A stretch of DNA of 64,000 nucleotides from Bradyrhizobium sp. CCH5-F6 (GCF_001556045.1 NZ_LSIC01000200.1:1-64000), one strand, 5' to 3'. Counted from the first letter of the stretch, positions 43,104 to 53,667 are shown. Notes: a model not told the origin generated them from the letters alone. Numbers and translations are program-made.

Positions 43104-43520
43104 TCAGGACGCGGGAGGGGCGCGAGGCTGGAATGCCGAGCCTGCGGATCTCAGATGGACGAATTCGGCATCCGTGGTGCGGCGGAGCAGCTCGATCGCC
43201 TGCGGCAGCAGCAGCACGGGCGGCGTTGCCGAAATGACGGTGCCAGCCATCGCAATGACGGCGCAGATCGCGCAACTCTCGTCGTGCGAATGCTCGCGGT
43301 CCGGACTTGAGGGCGATTGCTTCTGGACGGCGGCGCGGTCGATCGCAGCAACGCTCTTGGTGCTCTGCTGGGCATCGTTGGTCCGATGGAGCGACGATTG
43401 AGTGAGCGGCGTCGCCTGGGCGAACCAATGGCTGTGGCCGAACGTCAGCGCGAACTGCACCAGCAACGCGAACAACGCGAGCCGGGCGCCGTGCCTGATA
43501 TTCGACCGGAACCACTTCAT
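43104..43520 (-). CDS. DUF2946-like His/Cys membrane protein
   Basis: A 138-residue protein with one N-terminal helix (ALFALLVQFALTFGHSHWF), a polar segment and a second hydrophobic region carrying the motif HSHDESCAICAVIAMAG. The His and Cys residues make metal binding likely. DUF2946 proteins are often encoded beside TonB receptors for metals. The start at 43520 (MKWFRSN) is preferred because a G-rich ribosome-site-like stretch precedes it; a TTG at 43553 would extend it by 11 residues. It lies 142 bases upstream of the receptor on the same strand. Confidence 0.78.
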   Translation of the reverse strand: MKWFRSNIRHGARLALFALLVQFALTFGHSHWFAQATPLTQSSLHRTNDAQQSTKSVAAIDRAAVQKQSPSSPDREHSHDESCAICAVIAMAGTVISATPPVLLLPQAIELLRRTTDAEFVHLRSAGSAFQPRAPPAS

Positions 43521-43567
43521 CTGAAACGCCACCCCCACACCGCGGAGCACCAAGTCCCTGATGCCGC

Positions 43568-43586
43568 GACGTTATAATGTAACATC
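43568..43586 (-). promoter_or_regulatory. Candidate Zur-type metal-regulator box
   Basis: GTTATAATGTAAC (43571-43583) is an interrupted inverted repeat (GTTA, five bases, TAAC) in an AT-rich island within GC-rich DNA, just upstream of the DUF2946-like gene. It resembles alphaproteobacterial Zur/Fur-class sites (GTTATA...ATAAC). The match is imperfect and was judged by eye. Confidence 0.42.
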
Positions 43587-43665
43587 GCTCGTTCGGTCTG
43601 CGGATGTCAACGGTGGGCCGGGGCTGCGCATGCACTCGGCCTGTCCGATGTGTCGTTCGGGCAAC

Positions 43666-43767
43666 TAAGCATGATCCGGAAAAGTGCGCAGCGGTTTTCC
43701 GAAAAGATCATGCTTAAACAACAACCTAAAGCGCGATGACGATTCATCCCAATCGCATCGCGCTTTA
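43666..43767. repeat. Double palindromic repeat ending in TAAAGCGCGATG
   Basis: TAAGCATGATC (43666-43676) pairs with GATCATGCTTA (43706-43716), with an inner CGGAAAA/TTTTCCG stem. TAAAGCGCGATG (43727-43738) pairs with CATCGCGCTTTA (43756-43767). The last three bases are the stop codon of the gene at 43765-45828. This is a widely repeated rhizobial intergenic element. Confidence 0.75.
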
Positions 43768-45828
43768 GCGCCCCTCGCGAACCCAGGTCGCGGCGAAGGC
43801 GCCGAGCAGCAGCAACAGACCGACCAGGCCGGCGAAGATCGGCAGCACGCCGACGCCCTTCACCACGCTGGCGTCGCGCATCCGCACGCCCATCCAGCCA
43901 TCGCCGTGGAAGACGCCCACCGAGCGCACCGGCAGGATGCGCGGCAGCTCGACGCTCGTGCCGTCGACCACGCGCACGGCATTGCCGCCAGTCGCCAGGG
44001 TCAGCGGCTTCAGGGCCTCGGTGGTGGAGGTGACTTCCGAAAACTCCCTCGGATTGGTCGGGCCGACATTGATCAGCGCCTTCAGCGTGCCGTCGGTGGC
44101 CTGCCACAGGCCGAGCTCGTTCGCCGGCAGGCTGGCGCGCCATTCGCCGGGATCGGCAGACGCCAGCGTCATATCGTGCGACACGCCCGATGGCGAAGTC
44201 ACGCTCACCGGCTGGACGCTGTCCGCCATGGTCTGACGCACCACGACGAGATCCTTGCCCTGCACCTGGAGGCGCAGCGCTTCTTCGTCGAGATCAGGTT
44301 GCTTCATCAGCCAGTGTGACGTCCGCCTGAGCAGATCGAGATGCGGCCCTCCGCCCTCATACCCGCGCGCCCACAGCCAGATGTGGTCGGAGAGCAGCAG
44401 TGCGACGCGTCCCTCGCCGAAACGCGACAAGAACAGCAGCGGCTTGCCGTCGACGCCGGTCATCACGGGCGGATTGACCGCGTTGCGCGTATCGACCGTG
44501 CGGAAGAATCGACTCCAGCGCGGCGGCTCGGATCCCGAGCCCTCCAGCCCGCGCGTGACGGGATGGCGTTTGCCGACGTCCGACAGATGCGCATAGAAAG
44601 GCTTTTCCGTCACGCCGACCGGTTCTGCCGGCAGCACCGAATCCAGCGGCGTGCGCCAGATGCTGGTGTTGGAGGCGTAGTCGGGACCGGCGGAGACCAG
44701 CACCGCGCCGCCGCCGCGCACATAGCGCGCGATGTTGTCGAAATAGGCGATCGGGAGCACGCCCTGGCGGGCGTAGCGGTCGAAGATGATCAGCTGGAAT
44801 TCGTTGATCTTCTGCTGGAACAATTCGCGGGTCGGAAACGCGATCAGCGACAATTCGTTGATCGGCGTGCCGTCCTGCTTCTCCGGCGGCCGCAGAATGG
44901 TGAAATGCACGAGGTCGACGCTGGCGTCGGACTTCAAGAGATTGCGCCAGGTTCGCTCGCCCGAATGCGGCTCGCCCGAGACCAGCAGCACGCGCAGCTT
45001 GTCGCGCACGCCGTCGATGGCGACGACGGCGCGGTTGTTCACCGGCGTCAATTCGCGTTCGAGCGGCGAGGCCTCGATCTCGACGATGTTCGGGCCGGCA
45101 TGCTTGATGTCGACGTCGACGCTGGCGGCCTGGCCGCTCGACAGCGTGCGCTCGTTGATGACCTCGCCGTCGCGGCGGACCGTGACCCTGGCGCGCTCGC
45201 CGGAGACGCCCTGGTCGTCGAGCCGGTAGCTGATGGTCTGGGTCTGCCCGACGATGCCGAAGCGCGGCGCTGCCGTGATCGCGATGCGGCGGTCGCGCTC
45301 GTCCTTCTGTCCGGTGATCAGCGCGTGCACCGGCGCCTGGAAGCCGAGCCCGGCGGCATTCGCGGGGATGTCGTGCACGCGGCCGTCGGTGATCAGGAAG
45401 GCGCCGGCGACGCGGTCGACCGGCACGTCCGCCAATGCGGAGGCGAGGGCGCCGAACAGTTTCGTGCCGTCGGTCTCGCCGTCGGCTTGTCCGGCCTCGA
45501 CGACGCGGACTTCGAGGCCTTTGATCTTCTTCAGGCTGTCGACCAGCGCCTCCTGGGCCTGGGCTGCCTCACGATTGCGGTTGCCGAAATTCTGGCTCGG
45601 GCTCTTGTCGACGACGACGGCCGCGACCGAGGTGAGGGGATCGCGGTCCTCGCGGGTGAAGGAGGGATTGGCGAGCGCCAGCAGGAACAGCGCGAGCGCG
45701 GCCACGCGCACCGCAGCGCCGCGCGCGCGTGCAAGCAGCAGCACGAGCGCGATGACGACGATCGCTGCCAGCGCGAGCCACAGGACGATCGCGGGAACAA
45801 GCGGTGTGAACGCAATGCCGTAATTCAT
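43765..45828 (-). CDS. Large membrane protein of the MoxR operon (glutamine-amidotransferase-like fold)
   Basis: A 687-residue protein. Two N-terminal helices (about 10-55) are followed by a large extracytoplasmic region and one C-terminal helix (GVLPIFAGLVGLLLLLGAFA). The middle contains LRVLLVSGEPHSGERTWRNLL and FQLIIFDRYARQGVLP, the class-I-glutamine-amidotransferase-like fold annotated in such operons, and FGEGRVALLLSDHIWLWARGYEGGG. The early part, VAAVVVDKSPSQNF, resembles a von Willebrand A MIDAS start (DxSxS). It is the last gene, seven bases after the BatA/DUF4159 gene. Enzymatic activity is unproven; the fold is inferred. Confidence 0.8.
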   Translation of the reverse strand: MNYGIAFTPLVPAIVLWLALAAIVVIALVLLLARARGAAVRVAALALFLLALANPSFTREDRDPLTSVAAVVVDKSPSQNFGNRNREAAQAQEALVDSLKKIKGLEVRVVEAGQADGETDGTKLFGALASALADVPVDRVAGAFLITDGRVHDIPANAAGLGFQAPVHALITGQKDERDRRIAITAAPRFGIVGQTQTISYRLDDQGVSGERARVTVRRDGEVINERTLSSGQAASVDVDIKHAGPNIVEIEASPLERELTPVNNRAVVAIDGVRDKLRVLLVSGEPHSGERTWRNLLKSDASVDLVHFTILRPPEKQDGTPINELSLIAFPTRELFQQKINEFQLIIFDRYARQGVLPIAYFDNIARYVRGGGAVLVSAGPDYASNTSIWRTPLDSVLPAEPVGVTEKPFYAHLSDVGKRHPVTRGLEGSGSEPPRWSRFFRTVDTRNAVNPPVMTGVDGKPLLFLSRFGEGRVALLLSDHIWLWARGYEGGGPHLDLLRRTSHWLMKQPDLDEEALRLQVQGKDLVVVRQTMADSVQPVSVTSPSGVSHDMTLASADPGEWRASLPANELGLWQATDGTLKALINVGPTNPREFSEVTSTTEALKPLTLATGGNAVRVVDGTSVELPRILPVRSVGVFHGDGWMGVRMRDASVVKGVGVLPIFAGLVGLLLLLGAFAATWVREGR

Positions 45829-45835
45829 GTCGGTC

Positions 45836-48649
45836 CTATTGCCCCAGCCGTTCGATCAGCGCCGGAGCGTGCACCTGGTCGGCCTTGTAGTTGCCGGTCA
45901 GCGTGTACATCACGATGTTGGCGCCCGCGCGGTAGGCGAATTCGCGCTGGCGGGCGTCGCCGCCGGTCACCGGCAGCATGGCTTGTCCGTCGGGCCGCAA
46001 GGCCCAGGCGCCGGCGAGATCGTTCGAGGTGATGATGATCGGCGAGACGCCGTCGCCGCCGCGCGCCGGCCGCTGCGCACTGTCGTCGTCGTCTTCGCGC
46101 GGCAAGGTCTCGACCCAGGTCTGGCCGGCGGTGAAGCGGCCGGGGAAGTCGCGCAGCAGATAGAAGGTCTTGGTCAGCACGTGCTCGCGCGGGACCGGCT
46201 CGAGTTCGGGCACGTCGAGCGAGGAAAGTATCTCGCGCAGCGTCTGCATGCCCGGGGTCTGCGACGCCCCGTTCGCGCCGGGTGGTGCCTCGATCGCGTC
46301 GCGGGTGTCGAACAGCACGGTGCCGCCCTGCTTCATGTAGGCGTCGATCTTGTTGATGGCGTCCTGCGGTGGCTTCGGCGCGCCCGGTACGATCGGCCAG
46401 TAGATCAGCGGGAAGAAGGCGAGCTCGTCGCGCGCGGGATCGATGCCGACGGGATCGCCGGCCTCGAGCGCCGTGCGCTGGGCCAGGAACAGCGTCAGCC
46501 CGTTCATGCCCGCTTTGACGATCGAATCGACGTCGGCATTGCCCGTCACGACATAGGCGAGGCGGGTCTGCGACACCGCCTTCATCGCGAACTCGTCCGC
46601 GGCGCTGTCGGCGCGCGCCGGCGTCGGCGCAAACGACATCAGGCCTGCAAGCACCAGGGCGAACACGATCATGGCCGGCGCAGCGCGGCGGCGCAGCAGC
46701 GCGGCAATTCCGCCGCCGAGCACCGCGACGATGATGGCGTCGATCAGGAACAGCGCGAGCGCCGTCGACAGCAGCCAGCCGCGCAAGTCGCGCGGCTCGG
46801 AATTGGTGTAAGTGGCGTGCCGGGCGCGAAGGCTGGCGGTGTTCAGGGCCGCGATGCGGTCGGCGGCAGCAAGCGTGTTCACGGCAAGCGGTCCTTCTGC
46901 CGGACCATAGAAGCCCGGCGGATGATCGGGTGTGGCGCGGTCGCGATAGTCCGCGGGCAGCGGCTTTGCGGTGGCGGGCGGTGGGCCGAACGCGCCGAAA
47001 CCGTCGAGGATGTGCAGCGGCGCCACCGTCTCGGTGGTCGCTTCGCTGGCGACGCCGGCGCCGGGCTTGGCGGTGTAGCCGGACATGTCGACGACCCGCC
47101 GCAGCATTTCGACGAAGATGCCCGACATCGGCAGATCCGACCAGCGCATGTCGGCGCTGACGTGGAACAGGCTGACGAGGCCCTTGCCGCGTTGCTCGCC
47201 GGTCACCAGCGGCGTGCCGTCTTCGAGCGAGGCCCAGCTCTTGGTGGCGAGCACCGCGTCGGGCTCGGCCAGCACCTGGCGGCTCACGGTGACGTCCTTG
47301 GGGACCGCGACGCCGGCAAACGGACCGTCGGCCGCGAACGAGGCGAGATGCTGCGGCTTCTCCCATGTCAGGCTGCCGCCCAGCGTGCGGCCGCCCTTGC
47401 GCAGCTTGACGGGCACGAGGTCGTCCTCGGCCTGCGCGAGCCTCGGCCCTGCGAACCGCACCAGCACGCCGCCCTGGTCGATCCAGGCATTGAGGCGCTC
47501 GCGGACTTCAGGGGAGATGGTGCCGACATCGGCGAGGATGATCATCGGCAGCTTCTGGTCGAGGAACTGGGTGATGCCCTGCTGCGGTGAGCCCTTGTCG
47601 GCGAGCCGGACGTCGGCGAACGGCGCCAGCGCGCGGGTGAGGTAGAAGGTCGGCGCCAGCAGCGGCTGCGCGGTCTCGCTCGTCGAGCCCGAGATGATGC
47701 CGATGGCGCGGCGACGCCAGCGCTTGTCGAGCAGCTGCACCGCGCCGGCGGAGCGCTCGCCGGATATTTCGAGCCGGCTGATATCGTTGCGCAGCTCGAC
47801 CGGCAGGTCGAACGCGGCTTCGGTTTCCTTGTCCTGCGGGCCGAAAGAATAGCGGGCTTCTCCGATCGGCGAGGCCTTCTGGTCGAGCGCGCGCACGGTG
47901 CCGGCCGCGATGCCGCCGTCGGTGCGCAGCACCTTCACCGTCATCTTCGCCGCTGCGTTCTCTGCCGCGACCAGCGCCAGCGGCGAGGAGGTGCCGCCTT
48001 GGAAAATGGTCAGGCTGCGATCGCCGATGGTCTTGCCGAGGCCCTGCACGAAGTCCTCGCCGCGGCCGGTGTCGACGCCGTCGGACAGCCAGGCGATCTC
48101 GCAGTCGCCGGTGACTTTGAGGAAACGGTCGATCGCGGCCAGCGTCTCGACGCGATCGATCGAATGGGGCTTCGGCGAAAGCTGCCGCAGCGCGACGCGT
48201 GCCGCACCCGCCGGCATCAGGGTGATGTCGCGGTTCGGCTCCGACAGCGGCACCAGCGCAATGGCGCGGCGGTCGTTGTCGGCGTTGGCGATCAACTCGT
48301 CGGCGGTCCGGATCCTGACGTCCCAGTGCGATGCGGCGCTCCAGCCGTCGTCGAACATGATCATCAGCGGCGCCTTGCTGCCGGCGGCGCCTGTCTGCGG
48401 ATTCCAGATCGGGCCGGCGGCGGCGAAGATCACCAGCGCGGCGGCGAGCAGGCGGAGCGCCGTCAGCCACCACGGCGTCCGCGAAGGCGTCTCTTCCCTG
48501 GGTGCGATGTCGAACAGCAGCCGCGTCGGCGGAAACTCGATGCGGCGCGGCCGCGGCGGCATCACGCGCAAGAGCCACCACAGCACGGGCAGGCTGACGA
48601 GGCCGATCAGCAGCAGCGGTTGCGTGAAGGCGAGCGGCAATCCCATCAT
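45836..48649 (-). CDS. BatA-like / DUF4159 membrane protein
   Basis: A 937-residue protein. The N-terminus is the BatA (aerotolerance regulator) module: a helix pair with FTQPLLLIGLVSLPVLWWLLR, PPRPRRIEFPP, then a second helix. A von Willebrand-like region follows (IMFDDGWSAASHWDVRI). A central glutamine-amidotransferase-like part includes LADVGTISPEVRERLNAWI, and a helix pair lies near 635-680. The C-terminal 215 residues form DUF4159 (ELAFFPLIYWPI, GGTVLFDTRDAIE). It shares four bases with the DUF58 gene. Proteins of this operon type are linked to envelope integrity or stress tolerance; the mechanism is unknown. Confidence 0.87.
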   Translation of the reverse strand: MMGLPLAFTQPLLLIGLVSLPVLWWLLRVMPPRPRRIEFPPTRLLFDIAPREETPSRTPWWLTALRLLAAALVIFAAAGPIWNPQTGAAGSKAPLMIMFDDGWSAASHWDVRIRTADELIANADNDRRAIALVPLSEPNRDITLMPAGAARVALRQLSPKPHSIDRVETLAAIDRFLKVTGDCEIAWLSDGVDTGRGEDFVQGLGKTIGDRSLTIFQGGTSSPLALVAAENAAAKMTVKVLRTDGGIAAGTVRALDQKASPIGEARYSFGPQDKETEAAFDLPVELRNDISRLEISGERSAGAVQLLDKRWRRRAIGIISGSTSETAQPLLAPTFYLTRALAPFADVRLADKGSPQQGITQFLDQKLPMIILADVGTISPEVRERLNAWIDQGGVLVRFAGPRLAQAEDDLVPVKLRKGGRTLGGSLTWEKPQHLASFAADGPFAGVAVPKDVTVSRQVLAEPDAVLATKSWASLEDGTPLVTGEQRGKGLVSLFHVSADMRWSDLPMSGIFVEMLRRVVDMSGYTAKPGAGVASEATTETVAPLHILDGFGAFGPPPATAKPLPADYRDRATPDHPPGFYGPAEGPLAVNTLAAADRIAALNTASLRARHATYTNSEPRDLRGWLLSTALALFLIDAIIVAVLGGGIAALLRRRAAPAMIVFALVLAGLMSFAPTPARADSAADEFAMKAVSQTRLAYVVTGNADVDSIVKAGMNGLTLFLAQRTALEAGDPVGIDPARDELAFFPLIYWPIVPGAPKPPQDAINKIDAYMKQGGTVLFDTRDAIEAPPGANGASQTPGMQTLREILSSLDVPELEPVPREHVLTKTFYLLRDFPGRFTAGQTWVETLPREDDDDSAQRPARGGDGVSPIIITSNDLAGAWALRPDGQAMLPVTGGDARQREFAYRAGANIVMYTLTGNYKADQVHAPALIERLGQ

Positions 48650-49589
48650 GCGGCCGGCCCCGCCTTGATCGTCGTGGTGCGGGCGCCCGACTTGCTCACC
48701 TGCATGCCGGCATGCAGGAACAGCAGGAGCTCCGCGGCCGAGCGGTCGGTCGCGTGCGTCGTGAACAGCCAGTCGAGCTTGTTGGTCTCGGCGCGGATCT
48801 GGTCGCGATGCAGCGCGAGCCGCGCGGTATAGTCCTGCGCCCAGCTCTCGGCGCGGCCGGCGGTGATCACGCCGAAACCTTCCGGCTCGACGAACTCGAC
48901 GCGGCCGGAATAGGGGAAGCTTTCCTCGGCGGGATCGACGACCTGCACCAGCGTGCCATGCGCGCCGGAGCCGGAGAGCCCCGCCAGCGTCGTCCTGATC
49001 TCCGCGATGGGCGACCAGAAATCCGACAGCACGATCGTCTCGGCCAGCGCCGCGGGCACGAAGGAGGGCGGCAGGCTCAGGCGGTCGGCATCGTCATGCA
49101 GCATCGCCTGCGCCATCTTGTCGATCACGCTGCGGCTCGCGGTCGGGGCCAACAGCCCGGGAATGCCGACGCGCTCGCCGCCGGCCACCAGCAACTCGGC
49201 CAGCGCGAAGGCGACGATCAGCGTCCGCTCGAGCTTGGACTCGCGCGCGGTCTTGGAAGCGAAAGCCATCGAGGGCGAGCGGTCGGACCAGATCCAGACC
49301 GTGTGCGAGGCTTCCCATTCGAGCTCGCGGACATAGAGATGGTCGTCACGCGCCGAACGGCGCCAGTCGACATTCTGCGACGGCTCGCCCGAGACGAAGC
49401 GGCGGTACTGCCAGAAATTTTCGCCGGAGCCGGCGCGACGGCGGCCGTGCAGGCCGTGGATGACGTTGGCGGCGATGCGGCGGGCTTCGAGCACCAGGCG
49501 CGGCAGCGAAGCGGCGAGCGTGCGGCTTTCGCCATCGGCACGTCGGATCGCCAGTGTCTCCTTCGCCGCGTGCCCGTTCTCCGCTGCCA

Positions 49590-49593
<4 letters not shown>
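48646..49593 (-). CDS. DUF58 protein (vWA-like partner of MoxR)
   Basis: A 315-residue DUF58 protein. The diagnostic segment is FVSGEPSQNVDWRRSARDDHLYVRELEWE (given here at residues about 70-98), followed by a degenerate MIDAS start WIWSDRSPSMAF and later VLSDFWSPIAEI. DUF58 proteins work with MoxR AAA+ ATPases as substrate adaptors. It is coupled on both sides by four-base overlaps, to moxR upstream and BatA/DUF4159 downstream. Confidence 0.9.
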
Positions 49594-50588
<995 letters not shown>

Positions 50589-50860
50589 TCGCTCGCTCCT
50601 TCAGCCTGCCACGCGGCTTGCTTGCACCGTCACGTCCGCACCGTCACGCCGGGTCATCACGCCAGATCATGGGCCCTATGCTAGACTTGCACGAAGGTCA
50701 TGTATTCGTTGAATTAACCTATCCCCACCTTATCGGCTTCGGGGTATGTACGGCATCACGAAGTGGCGACCTCCACACCGGACTATTCCGGATGGAACCG
50801 CGCACCCGAGTACAACGTAGACCTGCACCAATCGTGCCAATCACAGAGTCAGGGCAAACC

Positions 50861-51472
50861 ATGGCGAACCAAGGGCAGAGCGCCGATCGCGGTCTCGAGG
50901 GGCTGACTGCGGCCGCCAAAAGCGCTGTCAATGCCGATGGCGCCAAAAAGGGTCTGCCTCCGGTGCATCTGTGGAATCCGCCGTTTTGCGGCGATCTCGA
51001 CATCCGAATCGCGTCCGATGGTACTTGGTTCTACTTGGGAACTCCAATCGGGCGTCCTGCCTTGGTCCGCCTGTTTTCGACCATCCTCAAGCGCGAGGGC
51101 GACAAGCATTTCCTGGTCACGCCCGTGGAGAAGGTCGGCATCCGCGTCGACGATGCGCCGTTCATGGCGGTCGAGATGCAGAAGGACGGCGAGGGCTCTC
51201 AGCGCGTGCTGCGCTTCCGCACCAATGTCGATGACTGGGTCACTTGCGATGCCGCGCACCGGCTGCGGTTCGAGCAGGCGCAGGATGGCGGGCTGACGCC
51301 GTATTTGCACGTCCGCGCCGACCTCTGGGCCAAGGTCACGAGGGCGCTCTATTACGATCTGGTTGACATGGGTGAGGAGCGGATGGTCGATGGCCGGCCG
51401 ATGTTCGGTGTCGAGTCGGCCGGCGAATTCTTCGCCATGGCCGATGCGGAGCAGGTGAGGGCCGCGCTTTGA
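50861..51472 (+). CDS. DUF1285 domain protein
   Basis: A 203-residue protein. The DUF1285 part contains LWNPPFCGDLDIRIASDGTW and VTPVEKVGIRVDDAPFMAVEM, a beta-rich fold of unknown function common in alphaproteobacteria. I chose the ATG at 50861 (MANQGQSADRG); the frame stays open upstream to 50618 but without coding character. Its stop overlaps the NUDIX start codon (TTGA). Upstream, GGAAC (50794-50798), 17 bases, CGTA is a weak resemblance to an EcfG promoter. Confidence 0.88.
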   Translation: MANQGQSADRGLEGLTAAAKSAVNADGAKKGLPPVHLWNPPFCGDLDIRIASDGTWFYLGTPIGRPALVRLFSTILKREGDKHFLVTPVEKVGIRVDDAPFMAVEMQKDGEGSQRVLRFRTNVDDWVTCDAAHRLRFEQAQDGGLTPYLHVRADLWAKVTRALYYDLVDMGEERMVDGRPMFGVESAGEFFAMADAEQVRAAL

Positions 51473-52140
51473 ACAAGCCTATCAACAGAAGCGATCCCGC
51501 CATCTTGGGCGCGGCGGATTTCTTCGCCCGTTCGCGGGCGAAGCTCGGCTTCGACGTGCCGCCGGGCCTCTACGATCCGAACATCATCCCCGCCTCCGGC
51601 GATCCCGGCACCGACAAGATGCTCGAGATCATCGCGCGCGAGCAGCCGGTGCGGCCGGCGGCGGTCCTGATCGCGGTGGTGGACCATCCCGAGCCCACCA
51701 TCCTGCTGACTCAGCGTTCGGCGCATCTCAACGACCATGCCGGCCAGATCGCGTTTCCCGGCGGCAAGATCGACGCGACCGATTCCTCGCCGCTGGATGC
51801 GGCGCTGCGCGAGGCCGAGGAGGAGGTCGGGCTGTCCAGAGATTTCGTCGAGCCGCTCGGCTACCTCGATCTCTACGGCACCGGCTTCGGCTTCCGAATC
51901 CTGCCGACGGTCGCCAGGGTCAGGCCGGGCTTTCAGCTCACCATCAACCAATCCGAGGTTGATGATGCGTTCGAGGTGCCGCTATCCTTCTTGATGAACC
52001 CGGTGAACCACCAGGTGCACAGCAAGGAATTCCGCGGCATGGAGCGGTCGTACTACGCGATGCCGTTCGCGGAGCGCTACATCTGGGGTGCGACCGCCGG
52101 AATGCTGCGTGTGCTCTATGAACGGATCTATTCATCATGA
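51469..52140 (+). CDS. CoA pyrophosphatase, NUDIX (NudL-like)
   Basis: A 223-residue NUDIX protein of the YeaB/NudL class. The conserved LTQRSAHLNDHAGQIAFPGG precedes the Nudix box GKIDATDSSPLDAALREAEE with EVGL, the longer spacing typical of CoA diphosphatases that cleave CoA to 4-phosphopantetheine and 3,5-ADP. It starts with TTG at 51469, overlapping the DUF1285 stop by four bases, and its own stop overlaps the DUF6111 start. This implies tight translational coupling. Confidence 0.9.
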   Translation: MNKPINRSDPAILGAADFFARSRAKLGFDVPPGLYDPNIIPASGDPGTDKMLEIIAREQPVRPAAVLIAVVDHPEPTILLTQRSAHLNDHAGQIAFPGGKIDATDSSPLDAALREAEEEVGLSRDFVEPLGYLDLYGTGFGFRILPTVARVRPGFQLTINQSEVDDAFEVPLSFLMNPVNHQVHSKEFRGMERSYYAMPFAERYIWGATAGMLRVLYERIYSS

Positions 52141-52400
52141 TGCGGACGGTTCTGACCGAGATCGGAATCTTCCTCATCCCCTTCACCGTCTATGCGCTGT
52201 TCCTGGCGGCCACCCGATCCGGCCTGTTCGCGCGATCCTCCTGGCCGGTCGCGATCGTCGCGCGCCTCGCGCTGGTGGCGATCGTGCTTGTCATCGCAGG
52301 CCTGATCGGCCTTGCGCATTTCTCCGGCGCGCCGCCGGATTCGACCTACGTTCCCGCCCATATCGAGAACGGCAAGCTCGTGCCGGGCACGGAAAAATAG
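52137..52400 (+). CDS. DUF6111 small membrane protein
   Basis: An 87-residue protein with two predicted helices (about 7-27 and 38-60) and a short C-terminal tail with PPDSTYVPAHIENGKLVPG, the hallmark of DUF6111. Function unknown. It is coupled to the CoA pyrophosphatase (overlapping ATGA) and ends ten bases before the CCA-adding enzyme, a conserved alphaproteobacterial neighbourhood. Confidence 0.85.
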   Translation: MMRTVLTEIGIFLIPFTVYALFLAATRSGLFARSSWPVAIVARLALVAIVLVIAGLIGLAHFSGAPPDSTYVPAHIENGKLVPGTEK

Positions 52401-52410
52401 GGGCCGACCG

Positions 52411-53667
52411 ATGAGCGCGGAGCAGTTGCTTGCCCATGCGCCCTGGCTGACCGCAGGCGGGACCGCGCGTGTCCTCGAACTGCTGGGCACTGATGGCGAG
52501 GAGGCGCGCGTGGTCGGGGGCGCCGTCCGCAATGCGCTGCTTGGTCTCTTGCCCGGCGACATCGACATCGCGACCACGGCGCTGCCGGATGAGGTGATGC
52601 GGCGCGCCAAGGCGGCCGGCATCAAGAGCGTGCCGACCGGCATCGACCACGGCACCGTCACGCTGGTGATCGACGGGCATCCCTATGAAGTCACGACGCT
52701 GCGCGAGGACACCGAGACCTTCGGCCGCAAGGCCAAGGTCGCGTTCGGCCGCGACTGGGTGAGGGATGCCGAGCGGCGCGACTTCACCATGAACGGCTTG
52801 TCGGCCGATGCGCGCGGTGTCGTCTACGACCACGTCGGCGGTATCGCCGATGCGAGAGCCCGGCGCGTGCGCTTCATCGGCGATCCCGACCAGCGCATCG
52901 CCGAGGATTATCTGCGTATCCTGCGCTTCTTCCGCATTCACGCCGCCTTCGGTGCCGGCGATCCCGACCGCGATGGCTATCTCGCCTGCATCCGCGGCCG
53001 CGCGGGCCTGGCGAGCCTCTCGGCCGAGCGGGTGCGCATGGAGATGCTGAAATTGCTCGTGGCCGGCGGTGCAGCCGGGGCCGTGCTGGCCATGGCCGAG
53101 GGCGGATTGCTGCAATCACTGATCGGCGGCGTCGCCTATACCGGTCCGTTTTCGACGATGATCGCGATCGAGCGCGAGCTCGGCCTCACCGCGAGCAGCA
53201 CGCGGCGCCTCGCCGCGCTGACGGTCGCCGTCACCGAAGACGCCAAGCGCGTCGCCGCGCGCTTGCGGCTCTCCAACGCCGAGGCCAAGGCGCTGGATTC
53301 GATGGGCCATCGCTGGTGGCGTCTGGCCACCAAGGACGACGCCAATGCACGGCGGCTGCTCTACCGGCTCGGTGCCGAGCGCTATCACGATCGCGTGTTG
53401 CTGGGCTGGGCGCGGCACGGCGGCGACGTCACCTCGTCGCGCTGGCGGGCGCTTGCCGAGCTGCCGCAACGCTGGACCGCGCCGAAATTCCCGTTGAAGG
53501 CCGCCGATTTCATTGCGCGCGGTCTGGCGGAAGGACCCGCGCTCGGCCACGTGTTGACGCTCGCCGAGGATGCTTGGCTGGCGGCGGACTTTCCACTGGA
53601 GCAAGCCGCGCTCGCTTCCATCGCCGATCAAGCTGCGGCACGCATCAGCCGCGATCGGAACACGTAA
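52411..53667 (+). CDS. cca: CCA tRNA nucleotidyltransferase
   Basis: A 418-residue class II nucleotidyltransferase adding or repairing the 3-prime CCA of tRNAs. The catalytic site is VVGGAVRNALLG with the acid pair in GDIDIATTALPDE (about 48-60). The nucleotide-selection part includes RDAERRDFTMNGLSADARG and DPDQRIAEDYLRILRFFRIHA. The start at 52411 (MSAEQLLAHAPWL) avoids an unlikely basic extension. It is the last gene of the operon. Confidence 0.93.
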   Translation: MSAEQLLAHAPWLTAGGTARVLELLGTDGEEARVVGGAVRNALLGLLPGDIDIATTALPDEVMRRAKAAGIKSVPTGIDHGTVTLVIDGHPYEVTTLREDTETFGRKAKVAFGRDWVRDAERRDFTMNGLSADARGVVYDHVGGIADARARRVRFIGDPDQRIAEDYLRILRFFRIHAAFGAGDPDRDGYLACIRGRAGLASLSAERVRMEMLKLLVAGGAAGAVLAMAEGGLLQSLIGGVAYTGPFSTMIAIERELGLTASSTRRLAALTVAVTEDAKRVAARLRLSNAEAKALDSMGHRWWRLATKDDANARRLLYRLGAERYHDRVLLGWARHGGDVTSSRWRALAELPQRWTAPKFPLKAADFIARGLAEGPALGHVLTLAEDAWLAADFPLEQAALASIADQAAARISRDRNT

